This document shows, in pieces, positions 17,028 to 27,412 of a DNA stretch of 40,071 bases. How positions within the stretch are numbered: the first letter of the stretch is position 1; each line of letters begins with the position of its first letter. Below the pieces are notes generated by a model that was not told where the DNA came from, did no database searches, and saw only the letters and a list, made by a program, of their open reading frames with translations. The DNA is taken from assembly GCA_037142875.1 (NCBI GenBank), contig JBAWZV010000009.1, forward strand, positions 1 through 40,071. Direction: 5' to 3'. A program made the translations under genes and the position numbers. The stretch is from PALSA-600 sp037142875. Its GTDB lineage: Bacteria > Actinomycetota > Thermoleophilia > Gaiellales > Gaiellaceae.

Positions 17028-17618
17028 ATGCAGGTGGTGCGGCTGCCAGACGATCAGCTCGGTTCTGCGAGCGCGGTGCTCGCACGGGCGTTTCAGGACG
17101 ACCCTGCCTGGGGCTGGGTGATCCCCAAGGCGAGCCGCCGCGAGGCGCTCCTGCCCTGGCTCTTCCAGTCGGCGTTCGAGGTGACGGACGCCGAGGTGTG
17201 GGCGGCGGGTGATCCGCCGCTCGGCTGCGCTCGCTGGGTACCGCCAGGTCGCCCGGAGGTGCATGTCGGACAGATGCTCCGCGCCTTCGTTGCGACGCCG
17301 CTCCGACTCCTTGACGCCACCTCACGCTTCCTCGCCTACGGTCGCGCTGTCGAGACGATGCGCGGCGAAGCTGTCCCGGAACCTCACTGGTATCTAGCCG
17401 GCCTCGGGGTGCACCCCGACCACCGCCGGCAGGGACTCGGCGCCACGCTGCTGCAGCCAGGCTTTGAGGCCTCGGCGCGCGACGGCATCCCGTGCGCTCT
17501 TCTCACGAACGCCGAGGTCAATGTGCGCTTCTACGAGCGGCACGGTTTCGAGGTCATCCGGGAGGGCGAGACACCGGTCGGTGGGCCAAGGGCGTGGATG
17601 ATGCGCCGGAAGCCGTAG
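17028..17618 (+). CDS. GNAT-family N-acetyltransferase
   Basis: This protein of about 196 residues has the GNAT fold. The N-terminal helix carries LGSASAVLARAFQDDPAWGWVIP, as in acetyltransferases related to toxin- and antibiotic-modifying enzymes. The acetyl-CoA loop is in YLAGLGVHPDHRRQGLGATL (about residues 123-142), where R-R-Q-G-L-G fits the Q/RxxGxG/A motif. The C-terminal NAEVNVRFYERHGFEVIREG is typical. The acceptor cannot be deduced. It has its own promoter-like hexamer, and lysS follows 12 nt after its stop. Confidence 0.88.
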   Translation: MQVVRLPDDQLGSASAVLARAFQDDPAWGWVIPKASRREALLPWLFQSAFEVTDAEVWAAGDPPLGCARWVPPGRPEVHVGQMLRAFVATPLRLLDATSRFLAYGRAVETMRGEAVPEPHWYLAGLGVHPDHRRQGLGATLLQPGFEASARDGIPCALLTNAEVNVRFYERHGFEVIREGETPVGGPRAWMMRRKP

Positions 17619-17621
17619 GAT
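17616..17621 (+). promoter_or_regulatory. -10-like hexamer for lysS
   Basis: TAGGAT overlaps the stop codon of the preceding gene and lies 9 nt before the lysS ATG at 17631. Confidence 0.4.
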
Positions 17622-17630
17622 CTCTCGCCG

Positions 17631-19004
17631 ATGACGACTGCCAAGCGCTATCCCGACCGCGACGAGATCACCGTCGTTCGTGCCGAGGCCGAGCTGCTCG
17701 AGCCTGGCGTCGAGGGTGCTCCCGAGCGGCGTCTCGCCGGCCGCGTTCTCGCTCGCAGAGAGATGGGGAAGCTCACTTTCCTAGACCTCGTCGACCGCTC
17801 GGGTCGCATCCAGCTGCTCTGCCCGCGCGAGCGGACAGGCGAGGTCTCAGTGCATCTCGGCGACATCGTCGGAGTGATGGGGCATGCAACGAAGTCGCGC
17901 CGCGGCGAGCCCTCGCTTCTCGTCGACCACCTCGAGGTTCTGGCCCACATCCGAGCGCCACTTCCGGACACGTTCCATGGGCTCACCGATGTCGAGCAGC
18001 GCTACAGGCGCCGCTACCTCGACCTGCTGATGAACGAGGAGACGCGCGCCGACTTCCAGCTTCGGGCGCGCGTTGTGACTGCGGTGCGTCGCGCGCTCGA
18101 CGATGAGGGCTTCATCGAGGTCGAGACGCCCGTGCTGCAGCCGCGGTATGGCGGCGCGTTCGCCCGGCCGTTTTCGACCCATCACAACGAGCTCGACCAG
18201 ACGCTCTACCTGCGCATCGCGACCGAGCTCTATCTCAAGCGGCTAATCGTCGGGGGGCTCGAGCGGGTCTACGAGATCGGCAAGGACTTCCGCAACGAGG
18301 GAGTCTCCTACAAGCACAACCCGGAGTTCACGATGCTCGAGTGGTACGAGGCCTACGCCGACTACCGCGACACGATGACCCGGATGGAACGCCTGGTCGC
18401 CCGGGTCGCGCAAGAGACGCTCGGGACGACGAAGGTCACGTTCAAGGGGCACGAGGTCGATCTCGCCGTCTGGGAGCGGGTCAAGCTCGTCGACGCGCTC
18501 GACGCCCACGGCCTCTGGACGCGGGACGAGCAGGAGCTGCGCCAGCGGCTCAACGAGCGCGGCGTGGAGACCCAGCACGACAGGACATGGGCGCAGCTGA
18601 TCGACCACGCGCTCTCGCACTTCGTCGAGCCGGCGCTCGTGCAGCCGACGATCCTGCACGACTACCCGGTCGAGCTCTCACCGTTTGCCCGCTCGACCGA
18701 CGACGACCCGACGATCGTCGAGCGCTTCGAGTACTACGTCGGTGGCATGGAGCTTGGCAACGCGTTCACCGAGATCAACGACTCCGAGGATCAGGCCGCG
18801 CGCTTTGCGATGCAGCTCGACGAGGGCGCCGGCGGCAACGTCGAGGCCGAGCCGGGCGACCCCGACTACGTCGAGGCGCTGTCGTACGGCATGCCACCCA
18901 CCGGCGGGCTGGGGATGGGCATCGACCGGCTCACGATGGTGCTGTCGGGCAAGGAGTCGATCCGCGACGTGATCCTCTTCCCGGCTCTGCGCGAACGCCA
19001 GTAG
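17631..19004 (+). CDS. lysS: Lysyl-tRNA synthetase, class II
   Basis: LysS charges tRNA-Lys in the cytoplasm. The 457 residues are slightly shorter than the usual 490-510 because the N-terminal extension is short. The OB-fold anticodon domain covers about residues 30-135 (LAGRVLARREMGKLTFLDL). Class II motif 1 is near VEVETPVLQP-like IEVETPVLQPRYGGAFARPF; motif 2 is YEIGKDFRNEGVSYKHNPEF; motif 3 is GGLGMGIDRLTMVLSGKESI near the C-terminus. The start is ATG. It is followed by a two-gene envelope insert and then clpC; mycobacteria have lsr2 and Firmicutes ctsR-mcsAB at that place. Confidence 0.96.
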   Translation: MTTAKRYPDRDEITVVRAEAELLEPGVEGAPERRLAGRVLARREMGKLTFLDLVDRSGRIQLLCPRERTGEVSVHLGDIVGVMGHATKSRRGEPSLLVDHLEVLAHIRAPLPDTFHGLTDVEQRYRRRYLDLLMNEETRADFQLRARVVTAVRRALDDEGFIEVETPVLQPRYGGAFARPFSTHHNELDQTLYLRIATELYLKRLIVGGLERVYEIGKDFRNEGVSYKHNPEFTMLEWYEAYADYRDTMTRMERLVARVAQETLGTTKVTFKGHEVDLAVWERVKLVDALDAHGLWTRDEQELRQRLNERGVETQHDRTWAQLIDHALSHFVEPALVQPTILHDYPVELSPFARSTDDDPTIVERFEYYVGGMELGNAFTEINDSEDQAARFAMQLDEGAGGNVEAEPGDPDYVEALSYGMPPTGGLGMGIDRLTMVLSGKESIRDVILFPALRERQ

Positions 19005-19075
19005 CGACGCGAGGAGGGCCTCGCGGCGCGTTGTCGCCTCCGTCTACTCGGGCAGGAGCGGGAACGGCGCTGGAG

Positions 19076-19081
19076 TAACCT
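19076..19081 (+). promoter_or_regulatory. -10-like hexamer for the Wzz-like gene
   Basis: TAACCT lies 7 nt before the ATG at 19089. Confidence 0.5.
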
Positions 19082-19088
19082 GTCCCAT

Positions 19089-20261
19089 ATGGTTGACCCC
19101 TTCCGGGTGCGGTGGATGCTCTTCTCCGTCCTGGTCGTCGTGGGAGCGCTCGCCGGGCTCGCAGGCGGCTACGGCGCGAGCACGCGCGAGTCGACGCTCT
19201 ACCGTGCGGAGACCTCGCTCGTCGTACAGGCCGGTAGCCAGCCGTTGCCAGGCGGGGCGGGCCCCGTCGGCATCGTTGCGACCGTGCGCGACCTCGTCAC
19301 GAAGAACATCGTGGCGCAGAACGTGATCAAGAACCTCTCGCTCAGCGAGTCGCCTACGACGTTCCTTGACCGGTTGCATGTCGGCCAGGGCGACTCCTCC
19401 GTGCTCGTGATCAGCGTCGACGACGGCGATCCGCTGGTTGCGACGCGCGTCACCCAGGAGGTCGCAACCGTCTTCACCCAGCTCGTGCTCGTCGACTTCG
19501 GTCAGCCGACCGACACGGTCGCCTCACCGATCAAGGTCTCGATCTTCGACCCAGCACACGCGCTGCCGGGAAAGGTCTCGCCGCACCTCCGCCGTGATCT
19601 CGGGTGGGGTGGGCTCCTCGGATTCCTGGTCGGTCTGCTCGTCGCCAACCTTGCTGCGGTTCGCCGTCGGCCGCTGCCCTGGCTTCCGCCGCCGCTCCCG
19701 GCCTGGCCGGTGCTCGAAGCCGGCGACCGGCCCGCCGAGATCCAGGCGTCCGAGCGTCCGGCGCCACCGGTCGAGCTCCCTGCAGCCCCCGAGGCTGCCG
19801 CGGAGGCGCAGCCAGACGAGCCGGCTCAGCCCGCCCACCACACGCGAAACTCACGATCCGTCCCTGTCCTCGGCGACCTTGGCGTTGACGGTGGGTACGG
19901 CGACCTGGTCGACGCCCTGCTGATCCGGGCCGCTGAGCATCCGTTCCAGACCGTGCTGCTCGTCGGCGACCACGACGGCGCGGTCTCGGCTCGTGTCGCA
20001 CATGCGCTTGCAGAGCGCGGCGAGCTTGCGATGTGGCTTCGCGACAGCGATGCAGACGCCGAGGAGCTCGACCGGCTCGCCGCTCGCTGCGCGTTCGTCC
20101 TGGTTGCAGGTGCGGCCACCGACGGCGAGCTCCTTCGGACGGTTGACGCCGTCGTCGCGATCACAAATGGGGTCGGCGACGAGGGAGTCGCACAGCTCGC
20201 CGCGACCCCGGGTGTCAACGTTGTCGGCACGGTGCTCGCGGGCAGCGACGGAGCACGCTGA
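19089..20261 (+). CDS. Wzz/chain-length-determinant-like membrane protein with degenerate kinase-like C-terminus
   Basis: The 390-residue protein has the Wzz layout: a helix at about 8-27, an extracytoplasmic part (30-168) with RAETSLVVQAGSQ and a segment ending in SIFDPAHALPGKVSPHLRR, then a second helix at about 171-191. The Pro-containing stretch just before helix 2 is typical of polysaccharide co-polymerases that set chain length. A Pro/Ala-rich linker (195-260) leads to a C-terminal domain (265-390) with the alternating strands of a BY-kinase/ParA fold, starting VPVLGDLG. Its TVLLVGDHDGAVSARVAHAL sits where Walker A belongs but lacks the G-K-S/T, so ATP binding is doubtful. It overlaps the next gene by 1 nt. 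Its role in envelope polysaccharide is inferred. Confidence 0.7.
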   Translation: MVDPFRVRWMLFSVLVVVGALAGLAGGYGASTRESTLYRAETSLVVQAGSQPLPGGAGPVGIVATVRDLVTKNIVAQNVIKNLSLSESPTTFLDRLHVGQGDSSVLVISVDDGDPLVATRVTQEVATVFTQLVLVDFGQPTDTVASPIKVSIFDPAHALPGKVSPHLRRDLGWGGLLGFLVGLLVANLAAVRRRPLPWLPPPLPAWPVLEAGDRPAEIQASERPAPPVELPAAPEAAAEAQPDEPAQPAHHTRNSRSVPVLGDLGVDGGYGDLVDALLIRAAEHPFQTVLLVGDHDGAVSARVAHALAERGELAMWLRDSDADAEELDRLAARCAFVLVAGAATDGELLRTVDAVVAITNGVGDEGVAQLAATPGVNVVGTVLAGSDGAR

Positions 20262-22987
20262 TGCGGAGCCCCGTGGACGCCCGGAGCCGCTGGTCGGCTG
20301 TCGGGCTCGTGGTGCTCGTCCTTGTGGTCGCCGCCGGCGCAGCCGTAACCGGTGCCTCGACCGGCAATGACATCGCCGCCATGCTCGCGCTCGCTCTCGG
20401 CTGCGTTGCGGTTGCGGCATCGCGGGTAGGGGCGCCGATGCTCCCGGCGGTAGCCGCTCCGGTCGTTCTCGCCTGGCCGCACGGCGCCGCGGCGCTCGCG
20501 GTTGGCATCATCGTCGCGGCCGCGCCGCTTGCTCGCACGCGAGTGCTGCCGACGATCCCGACCGCTCTCGCCCTCGCGCTTGCAGCCTGGATTGCCGCCA
20601 ACGGTGAGCGCGGCCTGCTCCATAACGCAGCCGCGTGTGTGGCGATCGCGGTCGTCACACCGATCTTCGTTCGCTCTGCCTCCGACCTTCGCCTCGCGGG
20701 TGCTGCCTTCGGGCTCGCGGCTGCCGCCGTAGGCCTCGGTGCTGCGCTCGTCGGGACAACCGGCGTTCGCGCTGACGTTCTGGCGGTAGGGGCGGCGCTC
20801 GGCCTCGCGGCCGCCGCCGGGTCGAGTTTCCGGGTGATCGCCGTGGCCGACCTCGCGGCCGTGCTCGTCCTTCCGTCCCTCGCAGGGCTCATCTCGGCGG
20901 GCGTTGCGCTCGTCGGTCTCGTGCTCGTGCGACGTCTGACGGCTCCCGACGTCCTTGCCGCGGCGTGCGCGGCCGGAGCCGCCTGGCTCGCGGGCGCGCC
21001 CGCCGCCGACGGCACCATCCGCTCCGGTTTCTGGCAGCACGCGAGCGGCTACATGGACACCTACCACCGAGTCGGGATCGCCGGGGTCGTGCTCCTTGTT
21101 GCCCTGCTGCTTGCAACGTTGCGGCGTCTTCCTGCTGCCTATGCCCCGGCGCTCGTTGCGGCGGCGGCGGGCACGGTGTTTGTTCCGTTGGAGGCTGCGG
21201 CGCCGATCTGGCTGTTTGCCGGGTTTGCCGCGTCGAGGCTTGGCCGGGGAGGGGGTGGCCGTCCGCCGGTCGACGAGGAGATCCTCGCCGCGCAGGCGCG
21301 TGAGATCGAACTGCGGGTCGCCGAGATCGTCGAGGAGCAGCGCAAGCTCCTGCGCCGGCGCGTGGCACTCGATGTTCGCGAGGCGGCGCTCGCCGAGCGC
21401 GAGAGCCGAGTTGCCGAGTCACCGGTCGCCGAGCCGACTCTCTCCGACGCTGATCGCGAAGGGCGCGAGGCAGAGCTGGCGCTCCTTGACGCCCAGATCG
21501 CCGCGCGGAAGCTTGAGATCGACGCCAACCGCCGCGACCTCGCCGATCAGCGGCGCGAGCTCGACGAGCTTCGCGTGCGGCTCGCGGAGCAGGAGCGTGT
21601 TCTCGAGCTACACCAGGCCGCTGAGGTGTCGACCGCAGACGAGGCGCGGCGCCGAGATCTCGACGAGCACGAGCTTCGCCTCGAGGGCCTGGCAGCTCAG
21701 GTCGAGCGCGAGGCGGCCGAGCGTGCGCTCCGGGCAAGTGACCGCAACGCGACACTCGAGCTTCGCGAGCAGGCGATCGCGCAGCGCGAGCGCGCGACCG
21801 AGGAGCGCAGCCAGAGCCTCGTTGCGAAGTTCAAAGAGCGCGAGGAGGGGATGCTCGAGCGTGAGCGGGCACTCACCGATCGCGAGCGGGCAGCCCATGA
21901 GCGGGCCGCAGATCTCGCGTCCACAACCCGGGCGCTCGACGACCGCCAGAAGGCGCTGGAGCTGAGAGAGCGCGCCGGCGACCAGCGCGGCCACTCTCGC
22001 GAGGACGAGATCGTCCGGCGCGAACGGGCCCTCGTCGATCGCGAGCAGCGTGTCAGCGAGATCGAGGAGCAGGTGCACCAGCGGGTCGGAGCTCTTGCGA
22101 CCGCGGAGCAGCTCCTCGCCCAGCGGGTGCGGGAGCTTGAGCTTCGCCGGGAGCCCGGCGACGCCAGCCGGGACAGGTTTGTCATGGAGGCTGCAGCCCG
22201 GGCGCGGGAGCTCGACCAGCGCGAGCGCGCGTTGGAGGAGGCCGAGCGTGTGCTGCAGGAGCGCGCCGACGCGCTCGCCTCGCTCGAGCGAGCTGTCGAA
22301 GCGCAGCGTGGTGATCTCGACGTGCGCGTCCGTTCGACCGAGGAGCGCGCCGAGGGGCGGGTCTCGCAGCTCAGCAGCCGCGAGTCGCTCTTCGTTGAGC
22401 GTGAGCGCGCGCTGATAGAGCGTGAGCAGGTCTCCGACGAACGCGAGGCGGCGCTCGCGCGGGCCGAGCAGGTGCTTGAGCGTCGCGAGCACGATGTCGC
22501 CCGCTCGGCGCGCGCCGAGGCTGTCGCTCCGCCGCAGGATCGCTTCATGCGCCCCTGGAGGCGCGGCGCGGCGACCGACGCGCCTGCGGACATGCGTCGC
22601 GACGAGCCCCCGCGTCGTCTCCGTGATGCTCTCGAGGAGCGTTCCGCCGCTTCGCCGCGGCGTCCTTTCGGGCCGGGCGAGCCCACCCAGCCCGTCCGGC
22701 GTGCCGGAGAGCCAGCTGCGTTCGCGCCGCCTCCGCCTGTCCCGGCCCCATCGATGACCCCGGCGGTCACGCCAATCGACCTGCAGCCTGCTCCCCGCTA
22801 CTGGAACCTCCGCGCGCTCCGCGGTCTCGCTCGCGCGAACGCCGCGGGCCATCCGGATCGGATCGAGGAGTGGGACGCGTACTTCGAGTCGCTCGCACCG
22901 CACGCCGAGGACGGAGTTCTCCCGCCGGCGTTCGACGAGATTGTGTGGGAGGTCTTCCAGCCGCTTCTCGGCGCTCCGAGCGAATAA
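20261..22987 (+). CDS. Large polytopic membrane protein with long coiled coil, novel architecture
   Basis: The 908-residue protein is not recognised as a whole. Residues about 12-325 are very hydrophobic and Ala-rich, with roughly 10-12 membrane helices. From about 335 to 760 the chain is a continuous Arg/Glu-rich coiled coil with recurring units such as ERERALTDRERAAHERA, RRERALVDREQRVSEIEEQV and QRERALEEAERVLQERADAL. A Pro-rich segment follows (about 780-845). A compact C-terminal region of about 65 residues has YWNLRALRGLARANAAGHPD and EEWDAYFESLAPHA. ATG overlaps the stop of the Wzz-like gene, so the two are coupled. The membrane part could be a polysaccharide polymerase/flippase-like domain and the coiled coil a cytoplasmic scaffold; both are guesses. 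No ATPase or protease motif is seen. Confidence 0.75.
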   Translation: MRSPVDARSRWSAVGLVVLVLVVAAGAAVTGASTGNDIAAMLALALGCVAVAASRVGAPMLPAVAAPVVLAWPHGAAALAVGIIVAAAPLARTRVLPTIPTALALALAAWIAANGERGLLHNAAACVAIAVVTPIFVRSASDLRLAGAAFGLAAAAVGLGAALVGTTGVRADVLAVGAALGLAAAAGSSFRVIAVADLAAVLVLPSLAGLISAGVALVGLVLVRRLTAPDVLAAACAAGAAWLAGAPAADGTIRSGFWQHASGYMDTYHRVGIAGVVLLVALLLATLRRLPAAYAPALVAAAAGTVFVPLEAAAPIWLFAGFAASRLGRGGGGRPPVDEEILAAQAREIELRVAEIVEEQRKLLRRRVALDVREAALAERESRVAESPVAEPTLSDADREGREAELALLDAQIAARKLEIDANRRDLADQRRELDELRVRLAEQERVLELHQAAEVSTADEARRRDLDEHELRLEGLAAQVEREAAERALRASDRNATLELREQAIAQRERATEERSQSLVAKFKEREEGMLERERALTDRERAAHERAADLASTTRALDDRQKALELRERAGDQRGHSREDEIVRRERALVDREQRVSEIEEQVHQRVGALATAEQLLAQRVRELELRREPGDASRDRFVMEAAARARELDQRERALEEAERVLQERADALASLERAVEAQRGDLDVRVRSTEERAEGRVSQLSSRESLFVERERALIEREQVSDEREAALARAEQVLERREHDVARSARAEAVAPPQDRFMRPWRRGAATDAPADMRRDEPPRRLRDALEERSAASPRRPFGPGEPTQPVRRAGEPAAFAPPPPVPAPSMTPAVTPIDLQPAPRYWNLRALRGLARANAAGHPDRIEEWDAYFESLAPHAEDGVLPPAFDEIVWEVFQPLLGAPSE

Positions 22988-23037
22988 CCTCGCCCGGTCG
23001 CGGCCCGCCCGGCCGACCGCACACCGACCCCCCTGGG

Positions 23038-23043
23038 TACGAT
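23038..23043 (+). promoter_or_regulatory. Probable -10 of clpC
   Basis: TACGAT lies about 60 nt before the clpC GTG. The implied leader of about 54 nt contains a hairpin and a purine-rich ribosome site (GGAAGAGAGGG). Confidence 0.4.
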
Positions 23044-23072
23044 GATTTCCCTCGGAACAGCAACCACCGTGC

Positions 23073-23090
23073 TCCGCCCGAAGGGGCGGA
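23073..23090 (+). promoter_or_regulatory. Hairpin in the clpC leader
   Basis: TCCGCCC (23073-23079) pairs with GGGCGGA (23084-23090) across a GAAG tetraloop. It ends just before the ribosome-binding region, so it could affect translation of clpC. Confidence 0.4.
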
Positions 23091-23103
23091 AGAGAGGGCA
23101 AAC

Positions 23104-25632
<2,529 letters not shown>

Positions 25633-25641
25633 CGCTCAAGC

Positions 25642-25712
25642 TCGCTTCTCAGGGCACAGGCGTAGGGACAGTCGCCGTTCATGGACTGTCCCTACGCCTG
25701 TGGTCGCTTCTC
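25642..25712. mobile_element. Possible miniature hairpin element with 9-bp direct repeats
   Basis: TCGCTTCTC occurs at 25642-25650 and again at 25704-25712. Between them is a perfect 17-bp inverted repeat, ACAGGCGTAGGGACAGT (25656-25672) and its complement (25685-25701), with a 12-nt loop. This looks like a tiny insertion with target duplication. It also lies 24 nt after the clpC stop, so it could act as a terminator. No T-run follows. Confidence 0.4.
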
Positions 25713-25837
25713 GGCTCTTAGCGACGTCTCATCGACCGCTTACACGGGCCTGACGTGCCTCGTGCACGTCGTTTACCCACGGGCCCGATGCTTTCCGCCA
25801 TGAACGGCTGGCCTCGCAGGACGGGGCCGCTGTTCGG

Positions 25838-25900
25838 CCTCCACCGGGTCGGGGAGGGGCGCCAAGCGGCAGGCGGCCCGCCTCGACCCGGGTGTGGAGG
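25838..25900. repeat. Imperfect inverted repeat / structured segment upstream of radA
   Basis: CCTCCA (25838-25843) and CCGGGTCG (25844-25851) pair with CGACCCGG (25884-25891) and TGGAGG (25895-25900), giving 14 pairs with one 3-nt bulge. It lies in the 329-bp gap 25633-25961, which otherwise holds only the hairpin element and the radA control region; no credible gene is seen there. Confidence 0.4.
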
Positions 25901-25944
25901 ATGACCGGGTGTTGCACATCTGTCACGAATGCCGTCGGATCAGA

Positions 25945-25962
25945 TACGTACACTTGTTCGTA
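25945..25962 (+). promoter_or_regulatory. SOS-like operator overlapping the radA promoter and start
   Basis: TACGTAC-ACTT-GTTCGTA is an inverted repeat with 6 of 7 matching positions per arm and a 4-nt spacer. It resembles the actinobacterial/Bacillus LexA box CGAAC-N4-GTTCG, with one mismatch in the left half. It overlaps the TACACT hexamer at 25949-25954 and reaches the first base of the radA ATG, so a bound repressor would block transcription. Confidence 0.5.
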
Positions 25963-27293
25963 TGGCAAAGACAGCGGCCTCCCAACATGCGTGTACCGAG
26001 TGCGGGACGATGTCCGGCCGCTGGCTCGGGCGTTGCCCAGGCTGTGGCGCGTTCGGAACTCTGGTCGAGGAGCTCGTCGGCCCGCGCGGGCTTCCCGCGG
26101 TCGCCGCGAAGCCGCTGCTGCGGCTCGTTGACGTCGACGTTGAGGAGGCCGTGCGCATCCCCACCGGTGTCGCCGAGCTCGACCGCGTGCTGGGCGGCGG
26201 TCTCGTCCCTGGCTCGCTCGTGCTCGTCGGCGGCGAGCCGGGCGTCGGCAAGTCGACGCTGCTCCTGAGCGCCCTGGCGGCGATGTCCCAGACGCGCCGT
26301 GTTCTGCTCGTGACGGGTGAGGAGTCGGTCGCGCAGGTCAAGCTTCGTGCTGCGCGACTCGGCGGCTGCGGCAACGTCGAGATCCTCGCTGAGACAGAGC
26401 TCGACACGGTCTGCGCCACGCTCGAACGCGAACGGCCCGAGGTGTGCGTGATCGACTCCGTCCAGACCCTGTACGCGGCCGAGCTTGGCTCAGCCCCGGG
26501 ATCCGTGGCGCAGGTGCGCGAGGCGGCGGGGCGGCTGCTGCGTGTCGCGAAAGAGTCGTGCGTCGCCACCTTCCTCGTCGGTCACGTGACCAAGGACGGC
26601 ACGGTTGCGGGACCGCGGGTCCTGGAACACCTCGTCGACTGCGTGCTGCAGTTCGAGGGCGACCGCTACCACGCCCACCGCATCCTTCGCGCTGCAAAGA
26701 ACCGCTTCGGATCAACCAACGAGCTCGGCGTCTTCGAGATGACCGGTGCGGGGCTCGTCGGCGTGCCAGACGCCTCGGCGCTCTTCGGTCGCTCCGAGCC
26801 GGGCGAGATCGGTGCTGCGGTGACATGCGTGCTCGAAGGCTCCCGCCCACTGCTGCTCGAGATCCAGTCGCTCGTCGCGCCGTCGGATCTCGCGATGCCA
26901 CGGCGGGTCGGTACCGGCGTCGACCCCAAGCGCCTCGCGATGATCGTCGCGGTGCTCTCCCGACACACCGGACTACCGCTCGGCGGGGCCGACGTGTTCG
27001 TCAACGTCGCCGGCGGAGTCCGGATCGACGAGCCCGGTGCCGACCTTGGCATCGCGCTCGCGATCGCGTCAGCCGCACGCGGCGTCCCTGTGCGTGAGGG
27101 CCTCGGCTCGTTCGGCGAGATCGGCCTCACGGGCCGACTTCGCCCGGCGACGCAGGCGCCCCGCAGGATCGACGAATGCAGCAAGCTGGGCCTCGCAGCC
27201 GTCCTTGCGCCTGCCGGAACCGACGGGGCGACGTTCCAGGCGGGTAGCCTGCGTGAAGCGCTCAACCTGGCCCTCGCAGACAGCCCCCGTTAG
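25962..27293 (+). CDS. radA: DNA repair protein RadA (Sms)
   Basis: RadA is a RecA-related helicase-like ATPase that helps branch migration in recombination. The 443 residues begin with a C4 zinc finger (CTECG at 10-14 and CPGCG further on), then Walker A GGEPGVGKSTLLLSAL near residue 92, Walker B VCVIDSVQTLY, and the family KNRFGSTNELGVFEM motif near 246. A Lon-protease-like domain forms the C-terminus (RLAMIVAVLSRHTGLPLGGADVFVNVAGG...). The ATG at 25962 is chosen because it is 7 nt after TACACT and begins just before the zinc finger. Between clpC and carD, the order matches Actinobacteria and Firmicutes except that disA is missing. Confidence 0.96.
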   Translation: MAKTAASQHACTECGTMSGRWLGRCPGCGAFGTLVEELVGPRGLPAVAAKPLLRLVDVDVEEAVRIPTGVAELDRVLGGGLVPGSLVLVGGEPGVGKSTLLLSALAAMSQTRRVLLVTGEESVAQVKLRAARLGGCGNVEILAETELDTVCATLERERPEVCVIDSVQTLYAAELGSAPGSVAQVREAAGRLLRVAKESCVATFLVGHVTKDGTVAGPRVLEHLVDCVLQFEGDRYHAHRILRAAKNRFGSTNELGVFEMTGAGLVGVPDASALFGRSEPGEIGAAVTCVLEGSRPLLLEIQSLVAPSDLAMPRRVGTGVDPKRLAMIVAVLSRHTGLPLGGADVFVNVAGGVRIDEPGADLGIALAIASAARGVPVREGLGSFGEIGLTGRLRPATQAPRRIDECSKLGLAAVLAPAGTDGATFQAGSLREALNLALADSPR

Positions 27294-27298
27294 CAGGC

Positions 27299-27340
27299 AT
27301 TTTGCGAAAATCCCTGCGTTCAAGCGGTTTCTGCTAGAGT
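27299..27340 (+). promoter_or_regulatory. carD promoter with extended -10 and AT-rich palindrome
   Basis: TGCTAGAGT (27332-27340) is an extended -10 (TGnTAnnnT) with no clear -35. Just upstream is the palindrome ATTTTGCGAAAAT (27299-27311), an AT-rich island in GC-rich DNA placed where an UP element or operator would lie. The leader to the TTG start is about 65 nt and carries AGGGAG. Confidence 0.5.
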
Positions 27341-27412
27341 AGTCGGTCCTCGTCGATGGCCTCCGTGGCAGTCGGCGCTTTCGTGGGGCGAGTACGGGAG
27401 AGGGAGTTCAGC

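Noticed and set aside
21608..23101. 497-residue reverse-strand frame over the coiled-coil gene
   Set aside because: It mirrors the repetitive Arg/Glu codons of the forward gene; no motif, and the forward frame has membrane and heptad structure.
25729..25968. 79-residue reverse-strand frame in the clpC-radA gap
   Set aside because: No ribosome site, no recognisable motif, and it overlaps the radA control region and start.
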